NCBI RefSeq assembly: GCF_004745595.1
Contig: NZ_SRLH01000008.1
Coordinates: forward strand, 62,001-126,000
Length of the DNA: 64,000 nt
Direction: 5' to 3'
DNA from: Flavobacterium humi
Lineage (GTDB): Bacteria > Bacteroidota > Bacteroidia > Flavobacteriales > Flavobacteriaceae
Position 1 is the stretch's first letter. Each line of letters starts with the position of its first letter. This document shows positions 43,844 through 53,948 of the stretch, in pieces. A model generated the notes under the pieces. It was not told where the DNA came from. It did no database searches and saw nothing but the letters and a program-made list of their open reading frames with translations. The translations under genes and the position numbers were made by a program.

Positions 43844-46480
43844 TTACTTTACGAAATCAATGGCTTTTGCAAGTGCTTCGGTAATGCCGGCTGCGTTTTT
43901 ACCTTTCCCTGAAGCGAAAAACGGCTGTCCTCCTCCATTTCCATCGATATATTTGCCAAGTTCTTTGATGACCACATTGGCGTTTAAACCTTTGGCCGCT
44001 ACCAGTTCTTTTGAAATATAGCAATGGATGTTTGGCAACCCTTCTTCAATGGAAGCCAGGACTACAAAAGAATCCGGTGCAAAGCTTCCTATGGCCTGTG
44101 CCAGGTCTTTGGTCCCGCTCATACTCAAATCTACCTGTTTGGCCAAGAAATGGATACCGTTTATTTCTTTGCTTTCTGAAACTAAACTTTGTTTCAGGCT
44201 TTCGATTTTTTCTTTCATCAAAACCTCAACCTGTTTTTTAAGTTTTGCATTATCGTCTTGTAACGAAACAACTGATTTTAAGATATCCTGCGGGTTTTTT
44301 AGTGTTTCCTTGATTCCTGCCAGCGTACTTTCCTGAGTGGTGTAGAAATCTTTTACGGCATCGCCCGTGATGGCTTCGATACGGCGGATACCTGCGGCTA
44401 CAGCACCTTCGGAAATGATTTTGAAATGCCAGATATCAGCGGTGTTTTTCACGTGGATTCCTCCGCAAAGTTCCATGCTGTCGCCAAATTTGATGGCACG
44501 CACGTTGTCTCCGTATTTTTCCCCGAACAACGCCATAGCGCCTTCTTCAAGTGCTTGCTGGATTGGAATACTCCTTCTTTCAATAAGAGGCAATTGCTCT
44601 TCGATCCTTGCATTGACGAAATCCTCTACCTGCCTGATTTCCTCATCGGAGACTTTACTGAAGTGCGAGAAGTCAAAACGCAAATAATTCGGGTTTACCA
44701 AAGATCCTTTTTGTTCTACATGCGTTCCTAAAAGGGTTCTCAGTGCCTGGTGCATAAGATGTGTAGCCGAGTGGTTCTTGGATGTTGAAGTCCTTAGGCT
44801 TGTATCGACTTTGGCCGTGAAAGCCGCATTTACATTTTCAGGAAGCTGCTTGGCAAAATGCAGGATCAGGTTGTTTTCTTTTTTGGTATCGATGATCTCG
44901 ATGGTTTCATTGGCAGAGACCAAAATTCCTTTATCGCCAACCTGCCCTCCTCCTTCCGGATAGAAAGGGGTGTTGTCCAGAACGATCTGGTACAGGATAC
45001 CGTCTTTTTTGGAATCGATTTTACGGATCCGCGTGATCTTGACGTCATTTTCTGTCTGGTCATACCCTACGAAGGTTTCCACATTGCCCGGAATAAGTAC
45101 AGACCAGTCTTCTGTAGAAACTTCTGAAGCGGCTCTTGAACGGGCTTTTTGCTTTTGCAGTTCCGATTCAAATCCTTCTTCATCATAAGTCATGCCTTTT
45201 TCCTTTAGGATCAGGGCTGTCAAGTCTTTCGGAAAACCGAAGGTATCGTACAATTCGAAGGCTTTGGCTCCCGATACTTCTTTTGCATTGGTTTCGGCCA
45301 CTACATTTTCCAGTAGTTGCAACCCTTGTTCCAAAGTTCTTAGGAATGAAGCCTCTTCTTCGCGGATCACATTGGTAACAAGTTGTTGCTGGGCTTTGAT
45401 TTCCGGGAAAAATTCGCCCATCTGATCTGCCAATACAGCTACCAATTTATTGATGAAAGGTTCTTTTGTATTTAAGAAAGTAAACCCGTAACGGATGGCG
45501 CGGCGCAAAATCCTACGGATTACGTAACCAGCTCCTGTGTTGGAAGGCAACTGGCCATCTGCAATAGCGAAAGCTACGGCACGTACGTGGTCTACAATAA
45601 CGCGTATGGCGATATTTATTTTGTTTTGCTCTTCGCTGATATCCTTGACATCGTTGGTTGTATATTTCAATCCTGTGATCTGCTCCACTTTTTCGATTAG
45701 CGGTGAGAAGACATCAGTGTCGTAATTCGAGGTTTTGTTTTGCAAAGCCATGCACAAACGTTCAAAGCCCATTCCTGTATCTACGTGCTGTGCCGGCAGT
45801 TTTTCCAACGAACCGTCTGCTTTACGGTTGAATTCCATAAAAACATTATTCCAGATCTCAACTACCTGCGGATGGTCATTGTTTACAAGGCTTTTTCCTG
45901 AAACCAACGCTTTTTCTTCCGCAGAACGAATATCTACGTGAATTTCGGAACAAGGCCCGCAAGGCCCCTGATCGCCCATTTCCCAGAAATTATCTTTTTT
46001 ATTCCCCAAAATGATACGGTCCTCGTCTACCAGGGTTTTCCAGATATCCCATGCTTCCTGGTCGAAAGGCACATTGTCTTCTTTGCTTCCTTCAAAAACG
46101 GAAACATATAGGTTTTCTTTTGGGATCTTATACACTTCCGTCAGCAATTCCCACGCCCAGTTGATGGCTTCTTTTTTGAAATAATCGCCAAAAGACCAGT
46201 TCCCCAGCATTTCAAACATGGTATGGTGGTACGTATCAAAACCTACATCCTCTAAATCGTTATGCTTACCTGACACACGGAGACATTTTTGCGTATCGGC
46301 TATCCTTGGGCTTTTAGGTGTTCCGTTCCCTAAAAAGAATTCCTTGAACTGGGCCATTCCCGAGTTATTGAACATCAGGGTCGGATCGTCCTTAAGTACG
46401 ATAGGCGCAGAAGGAACGATGGTATGTCCTTTGCTTTCAAAGAATTGCAAAAACTGCTTGCGAATGTCTTGTGATTTCAT
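43844..46480 (-). CDS. alaS: Alanyl-tRNA synthetase
   Basis: Charges tRNA-Ala and edits mischarged serine and glycine. The 878-residue length is standard. The class II catalytic domain starts [28 protein letters not shown] and includes [14 protein letters not shown]. The editing domain zinc-binding motifs are [12 protein letters not shown] (HxxxH, 568-572) and CGGIHV (from 671). The C-Ala domain ends [18 protein letters not shown]. It is divergent from the M23 peptidase gene, with 210 bp between. Confidence 0.97.
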   Translation of the reverse strand: MKSQDIRKQFLQFFESKGHTIVPSAPIVLKDDPTLMFNNSGMAQFKEFFLGNGTPKSPRIADTQKCLRVSGKHNDLEDVGFDTYHHTMFEMLGNWSFGDYFKKEAINWAWELLTEVYKIPKENLYVSVFEGSKEDNVPFDQEAWDIWKTLVDEDRIILGNKKDNFWEMGDQGPCGPCSEIHVDIRSAEEKALVSGKSLVNNDHPQVVEIWNNVFMEFNRKADGSLEKLPAQHVDTGMGFERLCMALQNKTSNYDTDVFSPLIEKVEQITGLKYTTNDVKDISEEQNKINIAIRVIVDHVRAVAFAIADGQLPSNTGAGYVIRRILRRAIRYGFTFLNTKEPFINKLVAVLADQMGEFFPEIKAQQQLVTNVIREEEASFLRTLEQGLQLLENVVAETNAKEVSGAKAFELYDTFGFPKDLTALILKEKGMTYDEEGFESELQKQKARSRAASEVSTEDWSVLIPGNVETFVGYDQTENDVKITRIRKIDSKKDGILYQIVLDNTPFYPEGGGQVGDKGILVSANETIEIIDTKKENNLILHFAKQLPENVNAAFTAKVDTSLRTSTSKNHSATHLMHQALRTLLGTHVEQKGSLVNPNYLRFDFSHFSKVSDEEIRQVEDFVNARIEEQLPLIERRSIPIQQALEEGAMALFGEKYGDNVRAIKFGDSMELCGGIHVKNTADIWHFKIISEGAVAAGIRRIEAITGDAVKDFYTTQESTLAGIKETLKNPQDILKSVVSLQDDNAKLKKQVEVLMKEKIESLKQSLVSESKEINGIHFLAKQVDLSMSGTKDLAQAIGSFAPDSFVVLASIEEGLPNIHCYISKELVAAKGLNANVVIKELGKYIDGNGGGQPFFASGKGKNAAGITEALAKAIDFVK

Positions 46481-46690
46481 GGTATGTTGATTCGTTATAT
46501 TTTAATATCTGTTTATTGAGCCACGGCAAAAAAACCAAACGTATAGGGTAATTCCGCATGGATTATTACTAAAGCAAAACCCGAAAAACTGCTTCAAAAA
46601 ACTACAAATAGTTGAAACATTTTTTAAGTTATTACGTATAATAGTTGTTACTTTGTAATAATGAGTGCAAAAGTAGTATATTTTTAAGTT

Positions 46691-47671
46691 ATGTCGAAAA
46701 AAGTTAAATATTATTACGACACCGAAAATTTAGCCTATCATAAGATCAAACCCAAGAAAGCCAAAAGTTTGGGTTATGCCGCTTTGTTTTTAGTCGCATC
46801 AGCTTTATTTGGTTTTCTGTGTTTTGTCGTATTATTGAACACCCCTTATTTTGAAACCCCGAAAGACAAAGCCCAAGCCAGGCAAATTGAAAACCTGAAA
46901 CTGAACTATAAGATCCTGGACAAGAAAATGGATGAGCTGGACGCTGTTTTGGCAAACGTTGAAGACCGGGACAATAATATATACAGGGTATATTTCAACA
47001 ATGCCCCGCTTTCCCAAATGCCGAAGAAAAAAGGGATTATAACCAACGAGCGGTTCAAAGAGCTTTTAAGTTCCAATAACGAGCAGCTGGTATCCAATAC
47101 GACGCAACGCGTGGACCAGATTTCCCAAAGGCTGGCCATCCAGTCAAAATCATTGGATGAAATTTTGAAATTAGCCAAAGCAAAAGAAAAGTTTTTAGGG
47201 TCCATTCCTGCCATCCAGCCGGTAAAGAACGAACAGCTTAAACGCATGGCCTCCGGTTACGGATACCGTAGCGACCCTTTTACAAAAGCCCGGAAAATGC
47301 ACAAAGGCATGGATTTTACCGCCCCGACGGGAACACCTGTTTTTGCCACCGGTGATGGCGTGATAGAACGCGCCGACAATACGGCTTCCGGGTTCGGGAA
47401 CCACATTGTCATACGCCACGGCTACGGATATGAGACGTTATACGCTCATTTGAGCCGGTATAACAAAAGAGTCGGACAGCGTGTAAACCGCGGCGACATT
47501 ATAGGATTTGTGGGCAGCACCGGACGAAGCGAAGCACCACATTGCCATTACGAAGTACATAAAAACGGAAATGCCATCAACCCTCTTAATTTCTATTACG
47601 GAAATATTTCGGCTGTGGAATATACGGCTATTGCCAAATTAGCAACTCAAGAAAACCAATCTCTGGATTAA
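46691..47671 (+). CDS. M23 family membrane-anchored peptidoglycan endopeptidase
   Basis: A 326-residue protein with a short cytoplasmic N-terminus, one membrane segment at about 29-50 (AALFLVASALFGFLCFVVLL), a periplasmic coiled coil (about 60-180) and a C-terminal LytM/M23 domain. The zinc ligands are visible as H and D in HKGMDFTAP (H204/D208 region) and HxH in APHCHYEVHKNG; the partner histidine is in LYAHLSRY. It should cut peptide cross-links in the cell wall, or regulate those that do. It heads a cluster with MerR, LemA and two TPM genes; the MerR ATG overlaps its stop by one base. Confidence 0.94.
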   Translation: MSKKVKYYYDTENLAYHKIKPKKAKSLGYAALFLVASALFGFLCFVVLLNTPYFETPKDKAQARQIENLKLNYKILDKKMDELDAVLANVEDRDNNIYRVYFNNAPLSQMPKKKGIITNERFKELLSSNNEQLVSNTTQRVDQISQRLAIQSKSLDEILKLAKAKEKFLGSIPAIQPVKNEQLKRMASGYGYRSDPFTKARKMHKGMDFTAPTGTPVFATGDGVIERADNTASGFGNHIVIRHGYGYETLYAHLSRYNKRVGQRVNRGDIIGFVGSTGRSEAPHCHYEVHKNGNAINPLNFYYGNISAVEYTAIAKLATQENQSLD

Positions 47672-48003
47672 TGCATATCGAATTACCTGAAAATAAAAGA
47701 TACTACAGCATGGGCGAAGTCGCGAAAGCCTTTGACGTGAACCAATCGCTTATCCGGTTTTGGGATAAGGAATTTGACATCCTCAAACCAAAAAAGAACG
47801 CCAAGGGCAACAGGATGTTTACGCCTGAAGATGTGAAAAACCTGCAATTGATTTATCATTTGGTCAAGGAAAGAGGCTTTACATTAGAAGGCGCAAAAGT
47901 ACACCTGAAAGAAGGGCAGCAGAAAACACTGGACAAATTTGACATTATCCGCAAACTGGAAATGATCAGGACGCAATTGTTGAATATCAAGAACGAATTG
48001 TAA
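47671..48003 (+). CDS. MerR family transcriptional regulator (short form)
   Basis: A 110-residue protein with a winged helix-turn-helix at about 10-75 (YYSMGEVAKAFDVNQSLIRFWDKEF, then FTPEDVKNLQLIYHLVKERGFTLEGAKVHL). It lacks a large effector domain, ending in a short coiled coil (TLDKFDIIRKLEMIRTQLLNIKNEL), so it probably dimerises without a cysteine-metal sensor. Start overlaps the M23 stop (TAATG), so translation is coupled. Targets unknown; in Flavobacteria this M23-MerR-LemA order is conserved as far as I recall. Confidence 0.93.
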   Translation: MHIELPENKRYYSMGEVAKAFDVNQSLIRFWDKEFDILKPKKNAKGNRMFTPEDVKNLQLIYHLVKERGFTLEGAKVHLKEGQQKTLDKFDIIRKLEMIRTQLLNIKNEL

Positions 48004-48060
48004 CGAATTGCCTGTCACATCGACTAATTAAACAAAAACTAAACATTTAAAACAGATATT

Positions 48061-48642
48061 ATGAGAAAATTATTGCCTATCGGAATTATCATTGCATTAG
48101 TTGTAATCATCGGATTTTGGGTTATTGGAATAAAGAACTCAGCGTTACGATACAGCCAGGCTACTGAAAAAGAATGGGGAAATGTAAATACGGCTTATCA
48201 AAGAAGAAATGATTTGATTGGCAATTTGGTAAATACGGTAAAAGGGGCCGCAGATTTCGAAAAAGGAACTTTGACGGCAGTTATCGAGGCCAGAGCCAAA
48301 GCCACTTCAATAAACGTTGACCCGAAAAACATCAGCCCGGAGCAATTGGCACAATTCAACCAGGCACAAAGCGGGGTTTCCTCTGCCTTATCACGATTAT
48401 TGGTAACCGTAGAACAATACCCGACCTTGAAAGCGAATGAAAACTTCCTTAAACTGCAAGACGAATTAGCGAGCACTGAAAACCAAATTTTAACGGCAAG
48501 GACTCGTTTTAACGAATCGGTACAAGCGTATAACGGTTATATTTTGGCCATTCCTAACAGCTGGTTTTTAGGAAGCTACAAAGAAAAAGGGTATTTCCAG
48601 GCGGTGGCCGGAGCAGAAAAACCAGTTGAAGTAAAATTCTAA
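48061..48642 (+). CDS. lemA: LemA family membrane protein
   Basis: A 193-residue protein: short N-terminus, a single membrane helix at about 4-26 (LLPIGIIIALVVIIGFWVIGI) and a helical bundle body with the family patterns YQRRNDLIGNLVNTVKGAADFEK, LSRLLVTVEQYPTLKANENFLKLQDELASTENQI and YNGYILAIPNSWFLG. Function in envelope stress or proteolysis is suspected, not proven. It precedes two TPM-domain genes, a common partnership. Confidence 0.93.
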   Translation: MRKLLPIGIIIALVVIIGFWVIGIKNSALRYSQATEKEWGNVNTAYQRRNDLIGNLVNTVKGAADFEKGTLTAVIEARAKATSINVDPKNISPEQLAQFNQAQSGVSSALSRLLVTVEQYPTLKANENFLKLQDELASTENQILTARTRFNESVQAYNGYILAIPNSWFLGSYKEKGYFQAVAGAEKPVEVKF

Positions 48643-48654
48643 TCGATACAAAAA

Positions 48655-49092
48655 ATGTCAAAAGTAGAAGATTTTTTAACCAAAGAAGAAGAACAAGAAA
48701 TTGTTGAAGCTATCCGCATGGCTGAAAATGAGACTTCTGGCGAGATTAGGGTTCATATAGAAAAAACAACTTCCATAGCCGCCTACGACCGCGCTATGGA
48801 AGTGTTCCATATGCTGAAAATGGATCAGACCCAGCTCAAAAACGGGGTTTTGATTTATGTTGCCGTAAAGGACAAAACATTTGTCATATGCGGGGACAAA
48901 GGCATTAACGATGTCGTTACACCTGATTTTTGGGACTCAACCAAAGACATTATGGCATCTCATTTCAAAAGCGGAGACTTCAAGCAAGGCCTTATTGACG
49001 GGATTCTCAGGGCTGGAGAACAGCTTCGCCATTATTTCCCGTGGCAGCATGGGGACACAAACGAATTATCAAACGAAATATCTAAAGGATAA
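48655..49092 (+). CDS. TPM domain protein without membrane anchor
   Basis: A 145-residue protein made almost only of a TPM domain (about 8-130: FLTKEEEQEIVEAIRMAENETSGEIRVHIEKTTS; NGVLIYVAVKDKTFVICGDKGINDVV). It lacks a signal peptide and anchor, in contrast to the next gene, with which its stop overlaps by one base. TPM domains are linked to protein turnover or membrane quality control; function here unknown. Confidence 0.92.
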   Translation: MSKVEDFLTKEEEQEIVEAIRMAENETSGEIRVHIEKTTSIAAYDRAMEVFHMLKMDQTQLKNGVLIYVAVKDKTFVICGDKGINDVVTPDFWDSTKDIMASHFKSGDFKQGLIDGILRAGEQLRHYFPWQHGDTNELSNEISKG

Positions 49093-49892
49093 TGACTTTA
49101 CTTAAAAAAAACTACTGGCTTTTCCTGAAGCTATCCGTTTGTTTTTTATTCACACAACTTGGTTTTGCCCAGTTTGACATTCCCGAAAAACCTAAATTCC
49201 AGACTTCGGTGTATGATTATGCCGATGTGCTGAATCCAGGCGAAGAAAAACAACTCGAAAAAAAACTGATCCAGTATTCCGATTCGACCACCACACAGAT
49301 CGTTGTGATTACCATTGAAAGCCTCAAAGGCGAAGACATCGGGATCCTTACCCCAAAATGGGGGCACGCCTGGGGTATCGGCGGAACCGAACAAAACGAT
49401 AACGGGGTTATTATTTTACTGGCCAAGGCCGAAAGAAAAATCTGGATTTCAGCCGGTTATGGGTTAGAAGACCGACTGACGGCCGGAATCGGAGGGGAAA
49501 TTACCCGAAATATTATTATTCCGGAATTCAAGGCCGGGAGTTATTACAACGGACTGGACAAAGGTACCGATGCCCTTTTTGACGTTTTCAAAGGAAAATA
49601 CAAAGGTTCCCGCAAAAAAAGCGGTGACGGCGGCGGCATCCCAATCATCTTTTTCATAGGATTATTTGTGTTCATCATCATTATCATTGCCAAAAACAAA
49701 AACAACGGCGGCAATTCGGGCAACCGTGGCGGTGGTTTGGACTTATCCGATATTATCATCCTGAGCAGTTTAGGCCGGGGCGGTTTTGGTGGTGGTTCTT
49801 CCGGCGGAGGTAGTTTTGGCGGCGGCGGCGGCTTCGGAGGTGGTTTTGGCGGTGGCGGATTCTCTGGTGGCGGAAGCGGCGGAAGCTGGTAA
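49092..49892 (+). CDS. TPM domain membrane protein with glycine-rich tail (YgcG-like)
   Basis: A 266-residue protein with signal peptide (WLFLKLSVCFLFTQLGFAQ), a TPM domain (about 35-165: VYDYADVLNPGEEKQLEKKL; NGVIILLAKAERKIWISAGYGLEDRLT), a membrane helix (IPIIFFIGLFVFIIIIIA, about 184-201) and a long Gly/Ser/Phe tail typical of YgcG-type proteins. Overlap with the preceding TPM gene and proximity to LemA suggest a shared envelope role. The following TPR gene starts 15 bases downstream. Confidence 0.92.
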   Translation: MTLLKKNYWLFLKLSVCFLFTQLGFAQFDIPEKPKFQTSVYDYADVLNPGEEKQLEKKLIQYSDSTTTQIVVITIESLKGEDIGILTPKWGHAWGIGGTEQNDNGVIILLAKAERKIWISAGYGLEDRLTAGIGGEITRNIIIPEFKAGSYYNGLDKGTDALFDVFKGKYKGSRKKSGDGGGIPIIFFIGLFVFIIIIIAKNKNNGGNSGNRGGGLDLSDIIILSSLGRGGFGGGSSGGGSFGGGGGFGGGFGGGGFSGGGSGGSW

Positions 49893-49907
49893 TTTAAATT
49901 TACTGTA

Positions 49908-50683
49908 ATGAAACAATTTGTTTTAATAGCATTTATTTTATTTTTCCAAAACCCAATCCAATCGCAAACCCCTGAAGAGATTTATGGTAAAAATTTAGAT
50001 GTCAAGATATCCTATTATGATTCAATAATAAGGTTAAAACCTTTTTCAGGCGAATATTTCAATCGTGCTTATCTATATTATTTAAACAAAGAGTATGATA
50101 ATGCATTGTCAGATTACAACAAAGCTATTTCGTTAGACAGTACAAATCATGAGTTTTTTTCAATCGGGCGCATCTAAAAAATGTCCTTAAAGATTATAAA
50201 GGAGCGCTCCTTGATTATTCGAAAGTAATCGCTTTGGATAAAAACAACTATAAAGCATACTATAATAAGGCTTTAATAAAAGAACAACTCAATGATGTCA
50301 ATGGAGCAATTATTGATTATTCAAAAGCTATTGAATTTGAACCAAAGCACATTTCTTCTTATCTGAACAGAGGAAATTTGAAAATGAACGCTGAAAAATA
50401 CAGTGAAGCTATTAAAGATTTTAACAAGGCAATAACATTAAACCCAACTCTTCTTCAAGCTATTCAAAACAGAGGCATTTGTAAAGCTACTATTGGAGAC
50501 AAAACCGCTTTAGATGATTTTAACCGTTTAATCACTCTGGATCCAAGTGGTGAAGCTTACCTCAACAGGGCCCTTTTTTACATAAACAACAATTACAAGC
50601 AAGATTATTGTTCCGATTTAAGAAAAGCGGTCAGTTTAGGTTTCGATCATGCAAAAGAATTCCTTAAGCAATATTGCAAGTAA
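49908..50683 (+). pseudogene. TPR-repeat exported protein, split by a one-base deletion in a T-run
   Basis: Two frames belong together. The first (49908-50177) has signal peptide MKQFVLIAFILFFQNPIQSQ and TPR helices (YFNRAYLYYLNKEYDNALSDYNKAI) and then runs off into a few foreign codons. The second covers TPR units YKAYYNKALIKEQLNDVNGAI, SYLNRGNLKMNAEKYSEAI and YLNRALFYINNN. In the second frame, codons from about 50154 read FFNRAHLKNVLKDYKGALLDYSKVI, a perfect TPR unit, without an ATG. The join is the T7 tract at 50154-50160: one more T restores a single frame of about 258 residues. The cause may be sequencing error, recent inactivation or a slippage switch. No premature stop other than from this shift. 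Probably a protein-interaction scaffold. Confidence 0.8.
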
Positions 50684-50692
50684 GTTTTTTCC

Positions 50693-51481
50693 TTACCTCA
50701 CCGTACTCCTCAATACAAAATAATGCAGGAATTTAGGAAAAAACCGTTTCAGGTAAACCCCCATGACTTCCTTGCCTCCAATATAAGCTTCAAATTTGGA
50801 CGCTTCAACAGCTTTGATGCATTTTTGAGCAAAAACAATGACCGGCATTCCGTTTTGGGTAGCCTTATCATCTGTAATTTGTTTTGAACCATCGGCGGTC
50901 AAAGCATTTTTGGCCACATTGGTCTGGATAAATCCCGGGCAGATTAGCGTAACATTGATACCGTCTTTCTGGTGTTCCATCCGTAGTACATCAAAAAAAC
51001 CGTGCAGGGCATGTTTCGCTCCGCAATATCCCGAACGGTAAGGCGAACCGAATTTTCCCATAAGGCTCGTAACCGTTACAAAATGCCCGCTTTTATGTTG
51101 CAAAAAATGAGGAAGCAATGCTTTGGTTAAAGCCACTACTCCCAGATAATCCACTTCGATTAGTTTTTTATCTACGCTAAAATCGGTTTCTGCCAACAAG
51201 GATCGCTGGCTAATACCACCGTTGTTGATCAGGACATCAATTTTCCCGAAAGCCTCCAATGCTTTGGCAACATGATCTTTAGCATGGTCGAAATCAGCCA
51301 GGTCGAAAGGAAGGAGCGCTACTTCGGTATTGCATTTGGATTTCACTTCCTCCAATGCTTCCCGGTTTCGGCCGGAGAGGATAAGCTTGCAGTTTTTCGC
51401 GGCCAGCGCATATGCCAGCCCTTCGCCAATTCCTGACGAAGCTCCTGTAATCCAGACTATTTTACCGTTGATTGCTACCAT
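50693..51481 (-). CDS. Short-chain dehydrogenase/reductase (SDR) family oxidoreductase
   Basis: Classical SDR of 262 residues: cofactor loop TGASSGIGEGLAYALA at 11-26, the NNGG motif (VLINNGGISQRS, near 85), a serine in VTVTSLMGKFGS and the catalytic Y-x-x-x-K in SGYCGAKHALHGF (near 152-156). The stretch NRFP and C-terminal YLKRFFPKFLHYFV suggest membrane association, like DHRS7-type enzymes. It is NADPH-dependent by preference, likely; substrate unknown. It converges with the TPR gene with a 9-bp gap. Confidence 0.93.
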   Translation of the reverse strand: MVAINGKIVWITGASSGIGEGLAYALAAKNCKLILSGRNREALEEVKSKCNTEVALLPFDLADFDHAKDHVAKALEAFGKIDVLINNGGISQRSLLAETDFSVDKKLIEVDYLGVVALTKALLPHFLQHKSGHFVTVTSLMGKFGSPYRSGYCGAKHALHGFFDVLRMEHQKDGINVTLICPGFIQTNVAKNALTADGSKQITDDKATQNGMPVIVFAQKCIKAVEASKFEAYIGGKEVMGVYLKRFFPKFLHYFVLRSTVR

Positions 51482-51525
51482 TTTTTTATAAAAATACTAA
51501 AAACCTTTTATTCTTGTAAAAAAAA

Positions 51526-51550
51526 GACCCCGGTGCAATACTCCGGGGTC
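51526..51550 (-). terminator. Terminator of the T9SS gene at 51585
   Basis: An 8-bp GC-rich stem (GACCCCGG at 51526-51533 with 51543-51550) with a 9-base loop and a T8 tail on the minus strand. Confidence 0.88.
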
Positions 51551-51584
51551 CTTTTAAAACCAAAATTAATAGGAAAAGCAATTA

Positions 51585-53885
51585 TTATTCTACAATCATT
51601 TTTTGGATGAAAATATTTCCTGAAGATGTCGTTGCCTTCACCACATAAGTTCCTACTGCCAATCCGGAAACGTTTAATCTGGACGTGTTGCTTTCGATCA
51701 CTTTCTGGCCCAGCAAAGAAAAAACAGCTACAGACTGGATCTGGGTTGTATCCGGTACGGAAAGCGTAACTTCGGAAACAGCAGGGTTTGGGTACAATCC
51801 TAAAGTGCCGTTTGATGAAGGATGCTTGATGCTCAATGGTAGGTTGATGATAGAATATTTAACCACTCCTAAATCGACAGCTCCGATATAAGCATCGATG
51901 GTAGTGCCTTCAAAACTGAAATCAACGGCACCTGTCGCGGCATAATTCAGTTGTGCTGCAGCAACAGTAGACCAGGTAAGACCATTATCGATAGAGTAAT
52001 AGATTGCCGCCTCACCTAAAGCCGAAGTATGGGCTGCCGCTGCGATAACACCATCATTGATTGGCGAATATTTCAGCCTGTTCACGTTTGAACCCATAGA
52101 CAATGTCCAGTTTTCGGCGCCGTCTGATGTGGTGTAAATCCCCGCATTCGTTGCTACTGACAATTGATTGGCATGGAATGGGTTTTTTACCAAATCGAAA
52201 ATAATATCGTTTCCTTCATTAAGAGCCAATCCGGAAATCTTCTCTATCCAGTTCACACCGCCATCAACCGATTTAAACACTTTTGTGCCTTTAGCGATAT
52301 ACATTTCCTCAGAATTGGCACCGCCAACAATAATCCCCGTTACCACACCGTAACCAAACTCACTCACTTCCGGAGTGGTAATTTCGGTGGTAACCACATT
52401 GTTTAGGTCGCTAAAATCAATTTTATATACTGTACTGTTTTCGGTACTTCTCATAGAAACATAAATAACATTACTGTTGTTCGGGTCTATGGTCAATTCC
52501 TGCATATCATCGGCGAAAGCCTGTAAAAGATCAGTCGTTGTAGCACCATAATCATTGCTAACTTTTAAGTAACCACCAAAGAATCCCATAGAAGCATACG
52601 TGAAAACCCTTCCCGCAATAGTAGGATCGGCAACGCTGTAATTTCTTTTCGGGTTAAATGAATTCGGCAATTCCGTATCGTAAGCCGAGGTTACATTGGT
52701 TTGCAGGTTTTTGTGCAGACGCCCGCCCTGTGCATGGTAATACAAATGTGAACCGGTAGCATATTTCCCGATAGAAGTGCTAACGCAATTAAAAAAAGGT
52801 GCCCTGATTTGTGTTAATGTAGCTCCTCCGTCATTTGAAATCTGCGGGTATAAATCTGTGGTAATCACTACCTGGTTTTCATTAACCGGGTTGTAAGACG
52901 CGTTGATCCCATAATAATATACCATTGAAATCCCTACCGGGTATACTACATTTGTCCAGGTATCTCCCCCGTCATCGCTACGAACAATTTCATTTTCGTC
53001 AAGGACGATAATTTTATTCGGATTGGAATCATTGTATACAATTTTCGTAATATTATTTAGTGTTTCATCTGTCCAGGTAATTGGCAAAGCGTTCCAGCTA
53101 AGCCCATTATCTGTTGATTTGAACAAGTTTTCAGGGTGGATGCCAAAACCAATCGAAGAACCTACCAGGATTTCGTTCCCGTTAGCAGGGTTGAAAGCGA
53201 TGGCTTCGGTTGAAACACCAGCTAAAGATTCCTGCCAGCTATTCCCTCCGTTTACGGAAATAAACAAACCGCCGTCTATGCCGCTGTCTCCCAATCCTCT
53301 GGCAAGGAACAGCATTTTAGGGTTATTCGGGCTGATGGCCACGTTATTGATAAATACATTATCGTTATTTACAGTATAATAAATTTCCTGCCAGTGAGCA
53401 CCGCCGTCTTCCGTATAGAATGTTTTCCCGAAGCCCGCAAATCCGATTTTAAATGTCGTATCCACCAGCATCGTAGTCCCGGCAGCATCTCTTACATAGT
53501 AGGAACTTATACGGCTAAGGCCTGCTCCCGGCACACCGCTTTGCGGGACAGGAAAAGTAGCCGTTATCTGGTTTGTGGCCAGATTGTAAATACAGATCGC
53601 ACCTCCGATTGAAAACGACAAATCGTTATTGCCCGGAAGCATCCTTAAATCTTCGATAAACGCTGAAGAATTCGGATACGAAAAAAGCACATTCCAGTTT
53701 AACCCATTGTCTAAAGAAACAACAATATGATTGCCCTGCGTTGCCGCATATAGTTTATTCTGCACATTCGCATCATAGGTCACGTCTTGTAATTTTCCGT
53801 AATCTGTAGTGCCTTCAAGAATCATTTGGGCATTTGCGGAGCAGCAAATGAAAAACCAAATGGCCAGTAGTGTAATTTTTTTCAT
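51585..53885 (-). CDS. Secreted BNR/sortilin-like propeller protein with T9SS type A sorting domain
   Basis: A 766-residue protein with signal peptide MKKITLLAIWFFICCSANAQ. It carries many BNR/Asp-box repeats of the form S-x-D-x-G-x-x-W (SLDNGLNWNVLFSY, TEDGGAHWQEIYY, SVNGGNSWQESLAG, STDNGLSWNALPI, RSDDGGDTWTNVV, SVDGGVNWIEKI, SIDNGLTWSTVA), which build VPS10/sialidase-like beta propellers. The end (LGLYPNPAVSEVTLSVPDT to NIFIQKMIVE) is a type A T9SS sorting domain. Asp boxes alone do not prove glycosidase activity; no sialidase RIP motif was seen. It lies just downstream of the TPR-HTH regulator on the same strand, separated by a 99-bp gap with a direct repeat. Confidence 0.9.
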   Translation of the reverse strand: MKKITLLAIWFFICCSANAQMILEGTTDYGKLQDVTYDANVQNKLYAATQGNHIVVSLDNGLNWNVLFSYPNSSAFIEDLRMLPGNNDLSFSIGGAICIYNLATNQITATFPVPQSGVPGAGLSRISSYYVRDAAGTTMLVDTTFKIGFAGFGKTFYTEDGGAHWQEIYYTVNNDNVFINNVAISPNNPKMLFLARGLGDSGIDGGLFISVNGGNSWQESLAGVSTEAIAFNPANGNEILVGSSIGFGIHPENLFKSTDNGLSWNALPITWTDETLNNITKIVYNDSNPNKIIVLDENEIVRSDDGGDTWTNVVYPVGISMVYYYGINASYNPVNENQVVITTDLYPQISNDGGATLTQIRAPFFNCVSTSIGKYATGSHLYYHAQGGRLHKNLQTNVTSAYDTELPNSFNPKRNYSVADPTIAGRVFTYASMGFFGGYLKVSNDYGATTTDLLQAFADDMQELTIDPNNSNVIYVSMRSTENSTVYKIDFSDLNNVVTTEITTPEVSEFGYGVVTGIIVGGANSEEMYIAKGTKVFKSVDGGVNWIEKISGLALNEGNDIIFDLVKNPFHANQLSVATNAGIYTTSDGAENWTLSMGSNVNRLKYSPINDGVIAAAAHTSALGEAAIYYSIDNGLTWSTVAAAQLNYAATGAVDFSFEGTTIDAYIGAVDLGVVKYSIINLPLSIKHPSSNGTLGLYPNPAVSEVTLSVPDTTQIQSVAVFSLLGQKVIESNTSRLNVSGLAVGTYVVKATTSSGNIFIQKMIVE

Positions 53886-53948
53886 TTTTGTTTAGATTTT
53901 TAGGTTACCAAAGGTCAAAAAACCAAACAAAACCCAGCCATTAATAGC

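Noticed and set aside
50178..50233. Two independent small TPR genes at 49908 and 50234
   Set aside because: The gap between them encodes a perfect TPR unit in the second frame, so one frameshifted gene is the simpler reading.
51585..53885. Sialidase annotation for the Asp-box protein
   Set aside because: Asp boxes are present but no RIP motif or catalytic arginine triad could be identified.
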